This document shows positions 33,077-41,340 of a DNA stretch of 53,672 nt, piece after piece (position 1 is the stretch's first letter; each line of letters begins with the position of its first letter). This DNA is from Phycisphaerales bacterium (GTDB lineage Bacteria; Planctomycetota; Phycisphaerae; Phycisphaerales; SM1A02). The translations under genes and the position numbers were made by a program. The DNA lies in the NCBI GenBank assembly GCA_030749435.1, contig JASMKH010000017.1:1-53672 (forward strand), written 5' to 3'. The notes below the pieces were generated by a model. That model ran no database searches and was not told the origin of the DNA. It saw nothing but the letters and a program-made list of their open reading frames with translations.

Positions 33077-33682
33077 ATGTTGGATGTCACCCATACCACC
33101 ACCGCCCTGCTCAACGGACTCAACGCCGATGATGGCGATGCCGCGTGGGCCTTGCTCGATGGCCGCTATCGCCCCATCATCACGGGGTTGGCCCATCGGC
33201 TCGGTCTGAGCGACCAGGACGCGCAGGACGTCTCTCAGGAGACGATGCTGCGGGTGCTCTCCGAGTACCGCGACGGGAGATACGACCGCAATCGAGGCCG
33301 AATGCGATCCTGGATTCTGGCGATCGCCCGCACCAAGATCGCAGACGCACATCGAAAACGCGGTGTCCGCAAGGAGTATCGCGGCGAGTCCGCGCTGGTC
33401 ACGATGCCGACCGAGGCCGAACTGGAGGACCTCTGGTCCACTGAACGGAGGCAGGTCATCCTCCGCGAGGCGCTCCGCGAGCTCCAGTCCAGATCCAAGA
33501 TGGCGGATCGCACGATCCGCGCCTTCGAGATGATCGTCTTCCACCGGCGTTCGGTCACAGACATCGCTTCCGAACTTGAGATGACCGAGAATGACGTGTA
33601 CCTCGCGAAGAGTCGGGTCACAGCGAAACTTCGCGACGCAGTCCAGACACTGGAGGCGGCGTTCGACGAGGACGGGCTGTGA
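33077..33682 (+). CDS. ECF-type RNA polymerase sigma factor
   Basis: 201 aa. Sigma region 2 spans ~25-95 (YRPIITGLAHRLGLSDQDAQDVSQETML, with the W/R-rich MRSWILAIARTKIADAHRK). Sigma region 4 spans ~130-190 (FHRRSVTDIASELEMTENDVYLAKSRV, helix-turn-helix for -35 binding). There is no anti-sigma gene; the next gene, overlapping by 4 bp, is a Ser/Thr kinase. Kinase-linked ECF groups are common in planctomycetes, and the kinase is thought to control the sigma factor by phosphorylation. TACCTT lies 12 nt before the ATG. Confidence 0.93.
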   Translation: MLDVTHTTTALLNGLNADDGDAAWALLDGRYRPIITGLAHRLGLSDQDAQDVSQETMLRVLSEYRDGRYDRNRGRMRSWILAIARTKIADAHRKRGVRKEYRGESALVTMPTEAELEDLWSTERRQVILREALRELQSRSKMADRTIRAFEMIVFHRRSVTDIASELEMTENDVYLAKSRVTAKLRDAVQTLEAAFDEDGL

Positions 33683-36258
33683 GCCCGGCCCCCACGCCGC
33701 GAAGACCCACAGTCGATGAACTTCGCGCCATCGCGCGAGACGGCACCGTTGCCGCGGACGTCATGCGTTGGCTCAAGGAAGAAGATGATGGGTCGGTCGC
33801 CGCTGAAATCGAGAGACTTCGTACAGCACACACCGATGCCGATGCCACAGTGGGGTCCGCGCCAGGACGATCTTCGGAGGATCGCTTTCTGGATGAGTTC
33901 GCCGAGGCGCACCGCGCCGGCGTCTTTGGCGACAAATCTATCGTCGCAGCACCTGAAGCCGCCGGCTATGAGATCAAGAGTGAAATCAGCCGCGGCGCGC
34001 AAGGCGCCGTCTTCCTTGCAGTGCAGATGGCCACCAGGCGACGTGTTGCGCTCAAGGTGCTTCTCCGAGGCGCGTTCGCATCGGATCGACAGTTGATTCG
34101 ATTCGAGCGTGAAGTTGAAATGGTCGCCTCGCTCAAGCATCCCGGGATCGTCACGGTCTATGACAGCGGCACGACACCGGACGGCCGCGCCTGGCTGGCG
34201 ATGGAGTATGTCGACGGTGAAACCATGGACGCCTGGCTCGATCGCCATGCGCCGGAGGATCGTGATCAGAAGGAGCGCTTCATCGCGGCCCTGGTTGCCA
34301 ACACATGCGACGCCGTCGTCGCCGCCCATCAGCGGGGCATCATCCACCGCGATCTCAAACCGGACAACATCCTGGTCGATGCCGACGGGCATCCTCACGT
34401 GCTGGACTTTGGACTCGCCAAACCCGTCGACGACTCTCAGTGGGATTCATCCCGCATCGAGGTCACGACGGCGGGCGAGTTCATGGGGACCTTCGCCTAC
34501 GCCTCGCCAGAGCAGGTCTCGGGAGATCCCGACCGCATCGACGTCCGCACGGACGTGTTTGCACTTGGTGTGATTCTCTATGAAGCGTTGTTGAACGCTC
34601 GGCCCTTCGTTCTCGAGGGTTCGATCGCTGATGTCATCCGCGCGATCGCGGAATCCACACCCACGCTCCCGCGGTCGATCGACCCCACACTCGATCGCGA
34701 TCTGGAGACCATGCTCCTGCGGGCGATTGACCGCGACCCCGATCGGCGATACCAGAGCCCCGCAGATCTGGCACGAGATCTGCGACGCTGGCTCAACAAC
34801 GAGCCGATCGAAGCACGCCGCGACGATGCGTGGTACGTCGCTCGCAAGTTCCTTCGCCGGCACTGGCTCCCGGTCAGCGTGGTGGCCGTCGGCCTCACCA
34901 CACTGGTGATCTTTGGAATCACCATGTTCGTAGCGTGGAATCGCGAGGCCCAGGCCAACCAGCGGCTGATGGGCACCGTTGGCATGGTCTCCAAGGCGAT
35001 TGGGGCCGCCGATGCGGAGAATCTGGACCAGGCACTGGCTGCGTCGAGCGTTCGAGAGATGATGGAGCGGTGGATCGAAGTCGTCGACTCCGACCTGTCC
35101 GACTATCCCGCGGTCGCCGCAGCGGTCCGGTTGGACCTCGCACAGAACCTCGTCAGCAGCGGACGACTCGCCGAAGCCGCCAGGACCTTCGAACGTGCCG
35201 CCGCGGCCATCGATCTCGATCCCGCCAATGCCTCTGCAATCGCTGGCAGACTGCTTCACAACCGGGGCCGCATGCATTACAAGCGTGCCGACTACGCCGC
35301 AGCCGTTGCCGACTACGAGGGTTCGCTCAGGCACCGCAAGCAGGTCGAGCCGAGAAGTGAAGCCACCGCGGAGACCATGCACCACTTGGCGGCCTCGCTT
35401 CGCAGGCTCGGTGAGACCGCCGAAGCCGACGCACTGCTCGACGTGGCGCTCAGCCGCCACCGCGAGCTGCTCGTAGAAGCGACGACGGACGCCGAAACCA
35501 GCCGAAGACGTATTGCGCTGAGCAACATCCTCAACGGCATGGCCGTGGGACACGTGACGAATCGACCCGAGCGAGCACTTCCGCTCCTCCGAGAGGCAAT
35601 CATCATTTTCGAGTCGGAGTCCGACGATCCGAGCCGAGATTGGCGTATTGCGGCGCTGAGCCACAACATCGGAGACTGCCTCGCTCGGCTGAATCAACTG
35701 GACGCCGCGCACGAGATGCTATTGAAGGCGCGTGCCATCAAGGAGATTCAAGGCAACGCCATCAGCACAGCCAACACCGAAGCCGCCCTCGCGCGGCTCT
35801 CCATCCTGATGAACAAACCAGAGGCCTCGGCGCACCATCTCCGAGGTGCCAGGGAACTGCGTGCCGGTCGACTGGACGATAACCACCCCTCCCGACGCGA
35901 TGAGCGACTCATCGAAATCGAATTGAATCTGCTGCGAGGCGATCATGAACACGCAGCCCATCTGCTCGCCGAAGAGTCCGGATCGCCATCAGGGGGTGCG
36001 TCGGCGGCCGCAGTTGACCGGCTCCATGGCCTGTTGCTGATTGAGCAGGGGCGACTGCGTGAGGCCAAAGCACGAACGGAACGGGCGCTGCACTCAGTGA
36101 CCGACATCGCAGGGGCACGAAGCCCACAGGCGCGCAAGTGTCACGCCCAACTCGGCCGGATTGCCTCTGCCTCGGGCGACGAGGCGACAGCGGCGCATCA
36201 TGAGCGGCTCGCCGAACCACCCGCCGAGATCAGCTCCGGCGACGGCGGCTCCCCATAG
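33679..36258 (+). CDS. Transmembrane Ser/Thr protein kinase with TPR region
   Basis: 859 aa; GTG start overlaps the sigma-factor stop (GTGA). A ~95-residue N-terminal segment precedes a Hanks-type kinase domain (~97-375): glycine loop SRGAQGAVF (104-112), K126 in VALKVL, HRDLKPDN (223-230), DFG (243-245) and SPEQ (276-279). One TM helix lies at ~396-420 (WLPVSVVAVGLTTLVIFGITMFVAW). The ~440-residue C-terminal half is helical with TPR-like repeats (e.g. LLHNRGRMHYKRADYAAAVADYEGSL) and would be extracytoplasmic or a scaffold. Likely partner and modulator of the overlapping sigma factor. Its 3' end overlaps the convergent gene by 29 bp. Confidence 0.94.
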   Translation: MSPAPTPRRPTVDELRAIARDGTVAADVMRWLKEEDDGSVAAEIERLRTAHTDADATVGSAPGRSSEDRFLDEFAEAHRAGVFGDKSIVAAPEAAGYEIKSEISRGAQGAVFLAVQMATRRRVALKVLLRGAFASDRQLIRFEREVEMVASLKHPGIVTVYDSGTTPDGRAWLAMEYVDGETMDAWLDRHAPEDRDQKERFIAALVANTCDAVVAAHQRGIIHRDLKPDNILVDADGHPHVLDFGLAKPVDDSQWDSSRIEVTTAGEFMGTFAYASPEQVSGDPDRIDVRTDVFALGVILYEALLNARPFVLEGSIADVIRAIAESTPTLPRSIDPTLDRDLETMLLRAIDRDPDRRYQSPADLARDLRRWLNNEPIEARRDDAWYVARKFLRRHWLPVSVVAVGLTTLVIFGITMFVAWNREAQANQRLMGTVGMVSKAIGAADAENLDQALAASSVREMMERWIEVVDSDLSDYPAVAAAVRLDLAQNLVSSGRLAEAARTFERAAAAIDLDPANASAIAGRLLHNRGRMHYKRADYAAAVADYEGSLRHRKQVEPRSEATAETMHHLAASLRRLGETAEADALLDVALSRHRELLVEATTDAETSRRRIALSNILNGMAVGHVTNRPERALPLLREAIIIFESESDDPSRDWRIAALSHNIGDCLARLNQLDAAHEMLLKARAIKEIQGNAISTANTEAALARLSILMNKPEASAHHLRGARELRAGRLDDNHPSRRDERLIEIELNLLRGDHEHAAHLLAEESGSPSGGASAAAVDRLHGLLLIEQGRLREAKARTERALHSVTDIAGARSPQARKCHAQLGRIASASGDEATAAHHERLAEPPAEISSGDGGSP

Positions 36259-36952
36259 CAGCAACGCCCAGCAGCGCCATTGCAGCCGGGGCCGGGATGG
36301 GCATCGACTCCACGCCCTGCAAACCGATCTCGTACATGCCGTAGTTCTCGAAGTTCGGGAACGTCCAGTCAACCCACGGGTACTGGGCGGCGTCGGCTCG
36401 CGGCAGAACGAGCCCTGTGTCATTGCCATCAAGGCCCATCTCGAAAATCGGAATCAAGTCGCCACCGATATCTGCGAGGGCCTCGCTCGGTGCGGATGTG
36501 ATGGCGAGGTAGTAGATGCCAGCCTCGGTAAAGATCTGCTGGCCGCTGGCGTCCTGGTTCACCAGTTTCGACATTCCGGTCTGCGTATGCACGTTGTTGT
36601 TGGCCATGATGCCTTGGCCAGCTTCGTTGAAGAGATACAGCATCGGGTCACTCAAGGGATGCGTTCCGTTGATATCTCCAAACGTCTCCGCTCGAAACAC
36701 GGTCGGGTCGGCAATGTAGATGCGATAGACGTCCTGATAGTCGCCATAGCCACCTGCCAGTGCCGAGGTACCGGTCAGCGAGCCGCGTATGACTCCCACC
36801 TCGCCCTCGCCGGAGTCGGTCTTGACATCCTTGGCGTCTTCGCGGCTGGTCCCAGCGTCGCCACCTGGAGGTTCATCGAAGGTCGGCCCGGCCGCAGCCA
36901 AGCCCGAGATTGCAAGCACCACCGCCGCTGGTCGGATCAATTCAATTCGCAT
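36230..36952 (-). CDS. Secreted protein with PEP-CTERM-like tail
   Basis: 240 aa. A signal peptide (MRIELIRPAAVVLAISGLAAA) leads an acidic beta-rich domain with DYQDVYRIYIADPTVFRAET and DPMLYLFNEAGQGIMANNN. This looks like a bacterial pre-peptidase C-terminal-type domain (D.DvY.f.l...g.......DP.L.Lfd..G...a.nd). The C-terminus PIPAPAAMALLGVAAMG plus RRRR is a PEP-CTERM-like sorting signal. GCGGAGCGG lies about 9 nt before the ATG. No enzyme motif. The last 29 bp overlap the kinase gene tail to tail. Confidence 0.8.
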   Translation of the reverse strand: MRIELIRPAAVVLAISGLAAAGPTFDEPPGGDAGTSREDAKDVKTDSGEGEVGVIRGSLTGTSALAGGYGDYQDVYRIYIADPTVFRAETFGDINGTHPLSDPMLYLFNEAGQGIMANNNVHTQTGMSKLVNQDASGQQIFTEAGIYYLAITSAPSEALADIGGDLIPIFEMGLDGNDTGLVLPRADAAQYPWVDWTFPNFENYGMYEIGLQGVESMPIPAPAAMALLGVAAMGSRRRRS

Positions 36953-37097
36953 GGCATACCGCTCCGCTTCAATTCGTGGAATCCCTCGCCACCCTACCCC
37001 CTATGGGCCGAGATTCAACAGATTCCCCTGCCGCAATCCCGATCAGACCGCAAGACGTGCCCTGGGAGCGGCTTACAGGCCCCGATCTGGGTCTCCC

Positions 37098-38051
37098 TCA
37101 CTGCAGCGAGGCGGGATTCCTCGAGGGAGCAGGCACGGAAACGCCGGCGGCCGCTCGGGCAGGTGCCCGCAGAACGGTCAGTTGCCGGGAGGCAAGACGC
37201 ACGCGAAGGCCTTGCACCGCTTCAGGGCCGCCCGCTGGCGGGGGGTCGCCATCGAGTTGCCATCGCACGGGATCCGGCGAGCGGATTTCGACCTCGCTGC
37301 CTGCCGTTCGGTGCACGAACCCAGCCGCCCCCACCTGCCAGCCCATCCTGCATCGGATGAGCCAACGGACGATCTGAGTCGCTGAGGACGCGGGGAAGAA
37401 CGTCACGTCGAGTCTCCGATCATCCATCACAGCCATTGGGGCGGGGTCAAGCCGGCCGCCATACTCCCGGGCATTGGAGACCACCACCCACCCGGGTCTG
37501 GCTGACACGATCTGATCGCCGTCCACCGATACGGTGAGTTCGGGCGGTGTCCACCTTCGGAGGGTCCCGAACGCGGCCCGAAGGTAGCGCCAATTCGACA
37601 CCCGGTCCCGCCTCCTTGCAGCCACATCTGCGACAACCTCGGCATCGAACCCGATCGAGGCCATCAGCAGCATGGCGGATCCGTTGGCTTCGGCCATGTC
37701 GATACGGTGAGGTTCGCCGTTCTCGATCAACGCGATCGTGTCGGTGAGTCTGCGGCCCATGCCTTGCGAGCGTGCGAACAGATTCTCGTTGCCCTGGGGC
37801 ACGTGGACCAGCGGCACGCCAGCAGCAGCCAGAACGCTCGCCATGGAACGCACGGTCCCGTCACCCCCAACCGCGGCGACCACATCCGCGCCACCGAGGC
37901 AGGATGAAAGCCATTCGGACGCATCGCGCGGTTCGCTCGCCACCAGCACGGGCTCATGCCCGCGTGCCTCCAGCAACGCTGCCAGCACAGCGGCGCGATT
38001 GCGGGCACGGCCGCGACCCGATACCGGATTGGCAACAATGACAACTCGCAT
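37098..38051 (-). CDS. Diacylglycerol/lipid kinase family protein (DagK/YegS-like)
   Basis: 317 aa. VVIVANPVSGRGRARN (3-18) and AAVGGDGTVRS (59-69) are the conserved ATP-site motifs of the DAGK catalytic family, followed by PQGNENLFARS in place of P.GTgN.fAr (a changed but recognisable loop). The C-terminal beta domain ends with LDGDPPP, which normally coordinates ligand. Members phosphorylate diacylglycerol, sphingosine-like bases or undecaprenol-related lipids; specificity is not visible. The last ~25 residues are Ala/Pro-rich. The STAS gene lies upstream on the same strand after a 117-nt gap with no recognised feature. Confidence 0.88.
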   Translation of the reverse strand: MRVVIVANPVSGRGRARNRAAVLAALLEARGHEPVLVASEPRDASEWLSSCLGGADVVAAVGGDGTVRSMASVLAAAGVPLVHVPQGNENLFARSQGMGRRLTDTIALIENGEPHRIDMAEANGSAMLLMASIGFDAEVVADVAARRRDRVSNWRYLRAAFGTLRRWTPPELTVSVDGDQIVSARPGWVVVSNAREYGGRLDPAPMAVMDDRRLDVTFFPASSATQIVRWLIRCRMGWQVGAAGFVHRTAGSEVEIRSPDPVRWQLDGDPPPAGGPEAVQGLRVRLASRQLTVLRAPARAAAGVSVPAPSRNPASLQ

Positions 38052-38168
38052 GGCCAGTCAACGCACCCTACCTGCCCGCACACCGATCCGGCGGGCGATG
38101 CATCTCGTGGCGTGAACGAACACTCCAAGTCCCATCGGCCGTAAGCCGTTGCTGCGACAGGAGCTGCA

Positions 38169-38516
38169 CTACCCGCCGGGTTGATGCAGGAGTTCGGGGC
38201 AGCGGCACAACGCAGCGAGCGTGTGGATCTGGTCGGAAGCTTCGACCCGGAACTCGACGCCAGCCCTGCGGGCGCGGCGATGCGCCAGCACGAGCAGGGC
38301 CACGAGTTTGGTGTCGGCGGCCTCACTGCGGGTGAGATCAAGCTCGATGCGTTGGATCCCCTGACCGATCTCGCGCTGCATCAACCGATGAAGGCATTGA
38401 ATCCGCTCGGGCTCGACGAGGTTGCAGGGAAGGCATCGAACACGCAGCGCATCGCCGATTCGCGTCACTTCGGCCCACGCAGGCCACGCCCCGCCATTGG
38501 ATTGTGCAAGCCGCAT
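38169..38516 (-). CDS. STAS-domain protein (anti-sigma antagonist-like)
   Basis: 115 aa. Residues ~40-110 fit a STAS fold: IQRIELDLTRSEAADTKLVALLVLAHRRARRAGVEF, i.e. strand, the phosphorylation-site loop and amphipathic helix. The usual serine (DSsgl) is replaced by threonine or lysine (ADTKL), so phospho-control may differ or be absent. GAGGGGAG lies about 7 nt before the ATG. No anti-sigma kinase (RsbW/SpoIIAB type) is adjacent. The N-terminal 35 residues, including two Cys (CLPCN), are not part of the standard domain. Confidence 0.72.
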   Translation of the reverse strand: MRLAQSNGGAWPAWAEVTRIGDALRVRCLPCNLVEPERIQCLHRLMQREIGQGIQRIELDLTRSEAADTKLVALLVLAHRRARRAGVEFRVEASDQIHTLAALCRCPELLHQPGG

Positions 38517-38628
38517 CGGCCAACTCCCCTCGGCCCCGCGCCCCCGTGACGCGGCACCAGTCTCAACCTACCGGACGAGCGTGCGGAGTCAAGTGCTTTC
38601 TCGTGCCGCGGACAACCCCGGGCGGCTC

Positions 38629-38641
38629 TATACTCGCCGGA
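38629..38641 (+). promoter_or_regulatory. -10-like element, leaderless type
   Basis: TATACT (38629-38634) ends 7 nt before the ATG at 38642. It is the closest match to the TATAAT consensus in the set. Confidence 0.55.
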
Positions 38642-39952
38642 ATGAAGTTCGCATCGGCCACTGCGCTCGCCCTCACCTCGATGGCGGCAGCCCAGTTTGA
38701 GGGCACGCTTGAGCATGCGCCCCCGTACATGGTCGCAGATGCGGCGATCATCATCGAGGCCTTGGATCTGGACCACGCCGATGAACAGCAGATCGTGCTG
38801 CAACTGATCGAGGACTTCGGAGCTCAGTGGGAGAGACTCGTCGACGGCTACAGCATTTCGCTGCATCGCGACGAGTCGTCTCTTGACCCGGAGTGGCAGC
38901 AGGCCCGCGCCGACTACCGGTCAGCGGCGCGAGCGTCGGCCGCCGCGACGCGAGCGCTCCGCGAGATCGAGGCAGGGCTTGCGTCCGTGGGCAGTACCGA
39001 CTCCGGGGAGTTGCAGCAGCAACTTGAGGTTGTCAAGGCATCCAGGGAGCGTCTCCTTCGTGCAACACACAAGGCCAGTGCCGCCATGTGTTTTTCCATG
39101 GATCGAGACTCGGAACACGTCAACCGAAGCAAGCGGCAGTTTGACGCGGACGCTGCGGAACTCACCGACCAGTTTGAGCGAGACGTGCATCTGCTCCTCA
39201 CGCGCAGCCAGCAGGATCGCTGGGACGCCCTGCAACTTGACTTCGACCGCAGGCGGCTGCTGAGGCACGGCCATATTGGCGGCGAACATCTGGACCTGGA
39301 CGTCGTCTCGAGACGAATGCAACCTCCAATGTCGCCCGATGAAGCGCGGGCGATCGCGCCAGCGCTGGACGCGTGGCGGCGTGATGTGGATACGGCGCTG
39401 GCTCGCCGCACTCGGCTGGTGAATGACGAGGCCGCCGCTCCGAATGCGTCATCGCGGGTGGATGTCCTTGCCGCGACCCTGCAGGCCCGCCGAGATGTCC
39501 GGGACTGCTCGCTGCGACATCTGCGCACCATCACCGAGGCGCTTGGTGACGAACGTGGAAGTGTGTTTCATCGATCCGCGATGCATACCGCGTTCCCGGA
39601 CCAGTTTCGCGCCTCGCGGATGGAGCGGGCGCTGAGGCACTGCCTTGACACCTATCCGGACAGGTCCGAGGCGATTGCGAAGATACAGTCCCCCCACCAA
39701 ACACAGATGGAGCAGATCCGGCGCACGAATCTCATGCTCCTGCTGGAGGTCGACGGCGTTGAGCCGCTGCTTGCGGCGTCACGGCGGTCTGGCGATCATC
39801 GCCCGGAGCTGGATGCGGCGATGAAGCAGCTGACCCGGCTGAAGTACGGCACCGTCGATCAGCGGACGCTCGATCGCGAGACGTTCGGCAAGTTGGAGCA
39901 ACTGCTCGGTCGTGCCCGCGCCCGATCGGCCATGCGAGCGGCAGGCCGCTGA
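38642..39952 (+). CDS. Secreted helical protein of unknown function
   Basis: 436 aa from the ATG at 38642. A short signal peptide (MKFASATALALTSMAAA|Q) precedes an almost entirely helical, highly charged protein rich in Arg, Asp and Ala, with coiled-coil-like stretches (e.g. LQQQLEVVKASRERLLRATHKASAA). A W-D-A-L-Q-L-D-F-D segment is followed by HGHIGGEHLDLD. I recognise no domain. A longer frame from 38504 lacks a signal and a promoter; the TATACT element supports 38642. Planctomycete genomes hold many such periplasmic helical proteins. Convergent with the inositol-monophosphatase-like gene 19 nt away. Confidence 0.75.
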   Translation: MKFASATALALTSMAAAQFEGTLEHAPPYMVADAAIIIEALDLDHADEQQIVLQLIEDFGAQWERLVDGYSISLHRDESSLDPEWQQARADYRSAARASAAATRALREIEAGLASVGSTDSGELQQQLEVVKASRERLLRATHKASAAMCFSMDRDSEHVNRSKRQFDADAAELTDQFERDVHLLLTRSQQDRWDALQLDFDRRRLLRHGHIGGEHLDLDVVSRRMQPPMSPDEARAIAPALDAWRRDVDTALARRTRLVNDEAAAPNASSRVDVLAATLQARRDVRDCSLRHLRTITEALGDERGSVFHRSAMHTAFPDQFRASRMERALRHCLDTYPDRSEAIAKIQSPHQTQMEQIRRTNLMLLLEVDGVEPLLAASRRSGDHRPELDAAMKQLTRLKYGTVDQRTLDRETFGKLEQLLGRARARSAMRAAGR

Positions 39953-39971
39953 GAGGCGCAGCCCGCATCGT

Positions 39972-40745
39972 TCAAGTGCCGACGCCCCCGGCTCGCGCAT
40001 GGTCGACCAGTGCCGGCACGCCAGCCACAACGTCCGTTTGCCAGTGTGGACCGACGCTGGTGAGGTGCGAGGATCCCCCCGCGCCTTCGACAAGCGCCAA
40101 CCCCGCTGCGACGTCCCACAGGTAGATGCCATCCTCAAGGTAGAGGTCCATGTGGCCCCCGGCCGTCCAAGCCAGCGAGAGCCCGGCGCAGCCGATCATC
40201 CTGACCTTCTTGAAGGCAGACATGCGAGCGGTGTAGTTCGCCATGGCCGCTGCGCTGAAGTCAAGGCCGCGGGGAAAGCCGGTCGCCAAGACGGCCTCGG
40301 CGGGAGTGCCGGCAGACCCGATGGCGCACGGCCTTCCATTGCACGTTGTGGGGATGCTGGCACCTCCCACCCAATGGGCATGGCGGCCGTGCTCGTGTAT
40401 CACACCAAGCGCCGGCCGTCCGGCCCGCCAGAGCGCGATGCACGTGCACGCCACGGGAATGCCGCGGATGAAGTTCATCGTGCCGTCAAGGGGATCGATG
40501 ATCCAACCGTCCTCTTCGAGCGTGAAGCGAGCGTCTGCGCCTTGCTCCTCCGAGAGCACTGGCAGGTCACTTGTGCGGAGGATCTCAAGGATGGCTGCCT
40601 CGGCATCGAGGTCGGCCTGCGCCTTGATGTCTCGACCGGCCTGGGCATTGATCTGATGGCTGCATGATCGCAGGACCGCCTCGGCAGCTGCTGCAGCCTT
40701 GGTCGCCAACTGGAGCTCCGCCTCTGTGACCCTCACCGCGTTCAT
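39972..40745 (-). CDS. Inositol monophosphatase-family phosphatase
   Basis: 257 aa. Lithium-sensitive phosphatase motifs: the metal-binding glutamate in LSEEQG (~64-69), IIDPLDGTMNF (~82-92, two metal-binding Asp) and the C-terminal WDVAAGLALVEGAGG (~210-224). The family includes inositol-1-phosphatase, 3'-phosphoadenosine-5'-phosphate phosphatase and histidinol-phosphatase; HisN-like and IMPase-like forms are not separable by eye. Length is typical. TAGCCT lies 7 nt before the ATG at 40745, and the 45-bp repeat array begins about 55-80 nt further upstream. Confidence 0.9.
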   Translation of the reverse strand: MNAVRVTEAELQLATKAAAAAEAVLRSCSHQINAQAGRDIKAQADLDAEAAILEILRTSDLPVLSEEQGADARFTLEEDGWIIDPLDGTMNFIRGIPVACTCIALWRAGRPALGVIHEHGRHAHWVGGASIPTTCNGRPCAIGSAGTPAEAVLATGFPRGLDFSAAAMANYTARMSAFKKVRMIGCAGLSLAWTAGGHMDLYLEDGIYLWDVAAGLALVEGAGGSSHLTSVGPHWQTDVVAGVPALVDHARAGGVGT

Positions 40746-40758
40746 GCCTCACAGGCTA
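40746..40758 (-). promoter_or_regulatory. -10-like element, leaderless type
   Basis: Minus-strand TAGCCT (40758-40753) ends 7 nt before the ATG of the inositol-monophosphatase-like gene. Confidence 0.45.
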
Positions 40759-40787
40759 ATGCACCTGACGACCGGGCCACACCCCCG

Positions 40788-40995
40788 CAGCGGCCACAAT
40801 GCTGGACACCCACCAACCTCCCAATGCTGGACACCCACCAACATCGCTCAAACCATGCCGAAATCGACGCTGCCCGCACAGCGGCGGCCACAATGCTGGA
40901 CACCCACCAACATCGCTCAAACCACGCCGAAATCGACGCTGGCCGCACAGTGCTGGACACCCACCAACATCGCTCAGACCATGCCGAAATCGACG
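40788..40995. repeat. 45-bp direct repeat array (three full copies plus a partial one)
   Basis: Full copies lie at 40825-40869, 40894-40938 and 40951-40995, each starting TGCTGGACACCCACCAAC. Copies 2 and 3 differ from copy 1 by one base each. A truncated copy (first 18 bp) is at 40800-40817. Copies 1 and 2 are followed by CTGCCCGCACAG or CTGGCCGCACAG; copy 2 and the partial copy are preceded by a GCGGCCACAA-type 12-mer. Periods are 69 and 57 bp. It sits in the divergent region between a phosphatase gene and the protease genes. No mobile-element protein is nearby. Confidence 0.9.
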
Positions 40996-41292
40996 AACGG
41001 CGCACCACCCCCCCTCCTCTGGCCCTGCGAACGCTCAGGACCGCGAGTGCAACCCGCGATGCCCTCTGGCAGGCTCGACCATGCCCCCCGACCGCCGGTC
41101 GAGGGCTGTGCTCGCCGCCGGGTTCACGCTCGTTGACCCCCTCGCCCGCCTTTGCCGCTTGGCCACCCTGTACGGCTTACGAGGACTCCTGAGTGGGCCG
41201 AGAGGGCGAATCTTCTTCGCAATTCAGGGGCTTGGTGGCATCCTTGGATTGCAGCGAGGCGAACCCTGAGCATGGGCCCCGCCAATCCCGAG
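40996..41292. other. Non-coding stretch before the protease genes
   Basis: The whole gap from 40746 to 41340 (595 bp) lacks a convincing gene; its first third is the repeat array. From 40996 to about 41292, frames stay open on both strands as usual at this GC content. None of the translations has a plausible start, ribosome binding site or recognised family. I see no tRNA and no known RNA motif here. Confidence 0.5.
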
Positions 41293-41340
41293 TAGGATTG
41301 GTCGAGGGTTGCGGGGTGGGTACTCGAGGAGAGATCGAGG
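41293..41340 (+). promoter_or_regulatory. Candidate promoter and ribosome binding site of first protease gene
   Basis: TAGGAT (41293-41298) could be a -10 box with a start near 41305 and a ~36-nt leader. GAGGAGAG (41326-41333) is a strong Shine-Dalgarno 7 nt before the ATG. AATCC...GGATT (41284-41299) forms an inverted repeat over the -10. Confidence 0.4.

Noticed and set aside
36161-37360. 400-codon plus-strand frame across the PEP-CTERM-like gene
   Set aside because: Low-complexity Arg/Pro/His translation; the minus-strand gene has a signal peptide and sorting tail.
40788-40995. CRISPR array
   Set aside because: Repeats are 45 bp, spacers are only 12 and 24 nt and share sequence with each other, and no cas gene is nearby.
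40799-41269. 157-codon plus-strand gene running out of the repeat array
   Set aside because: No ribosome binding site or family match; the first third is the repeat itself and the frame is open on several phases at this GC content.
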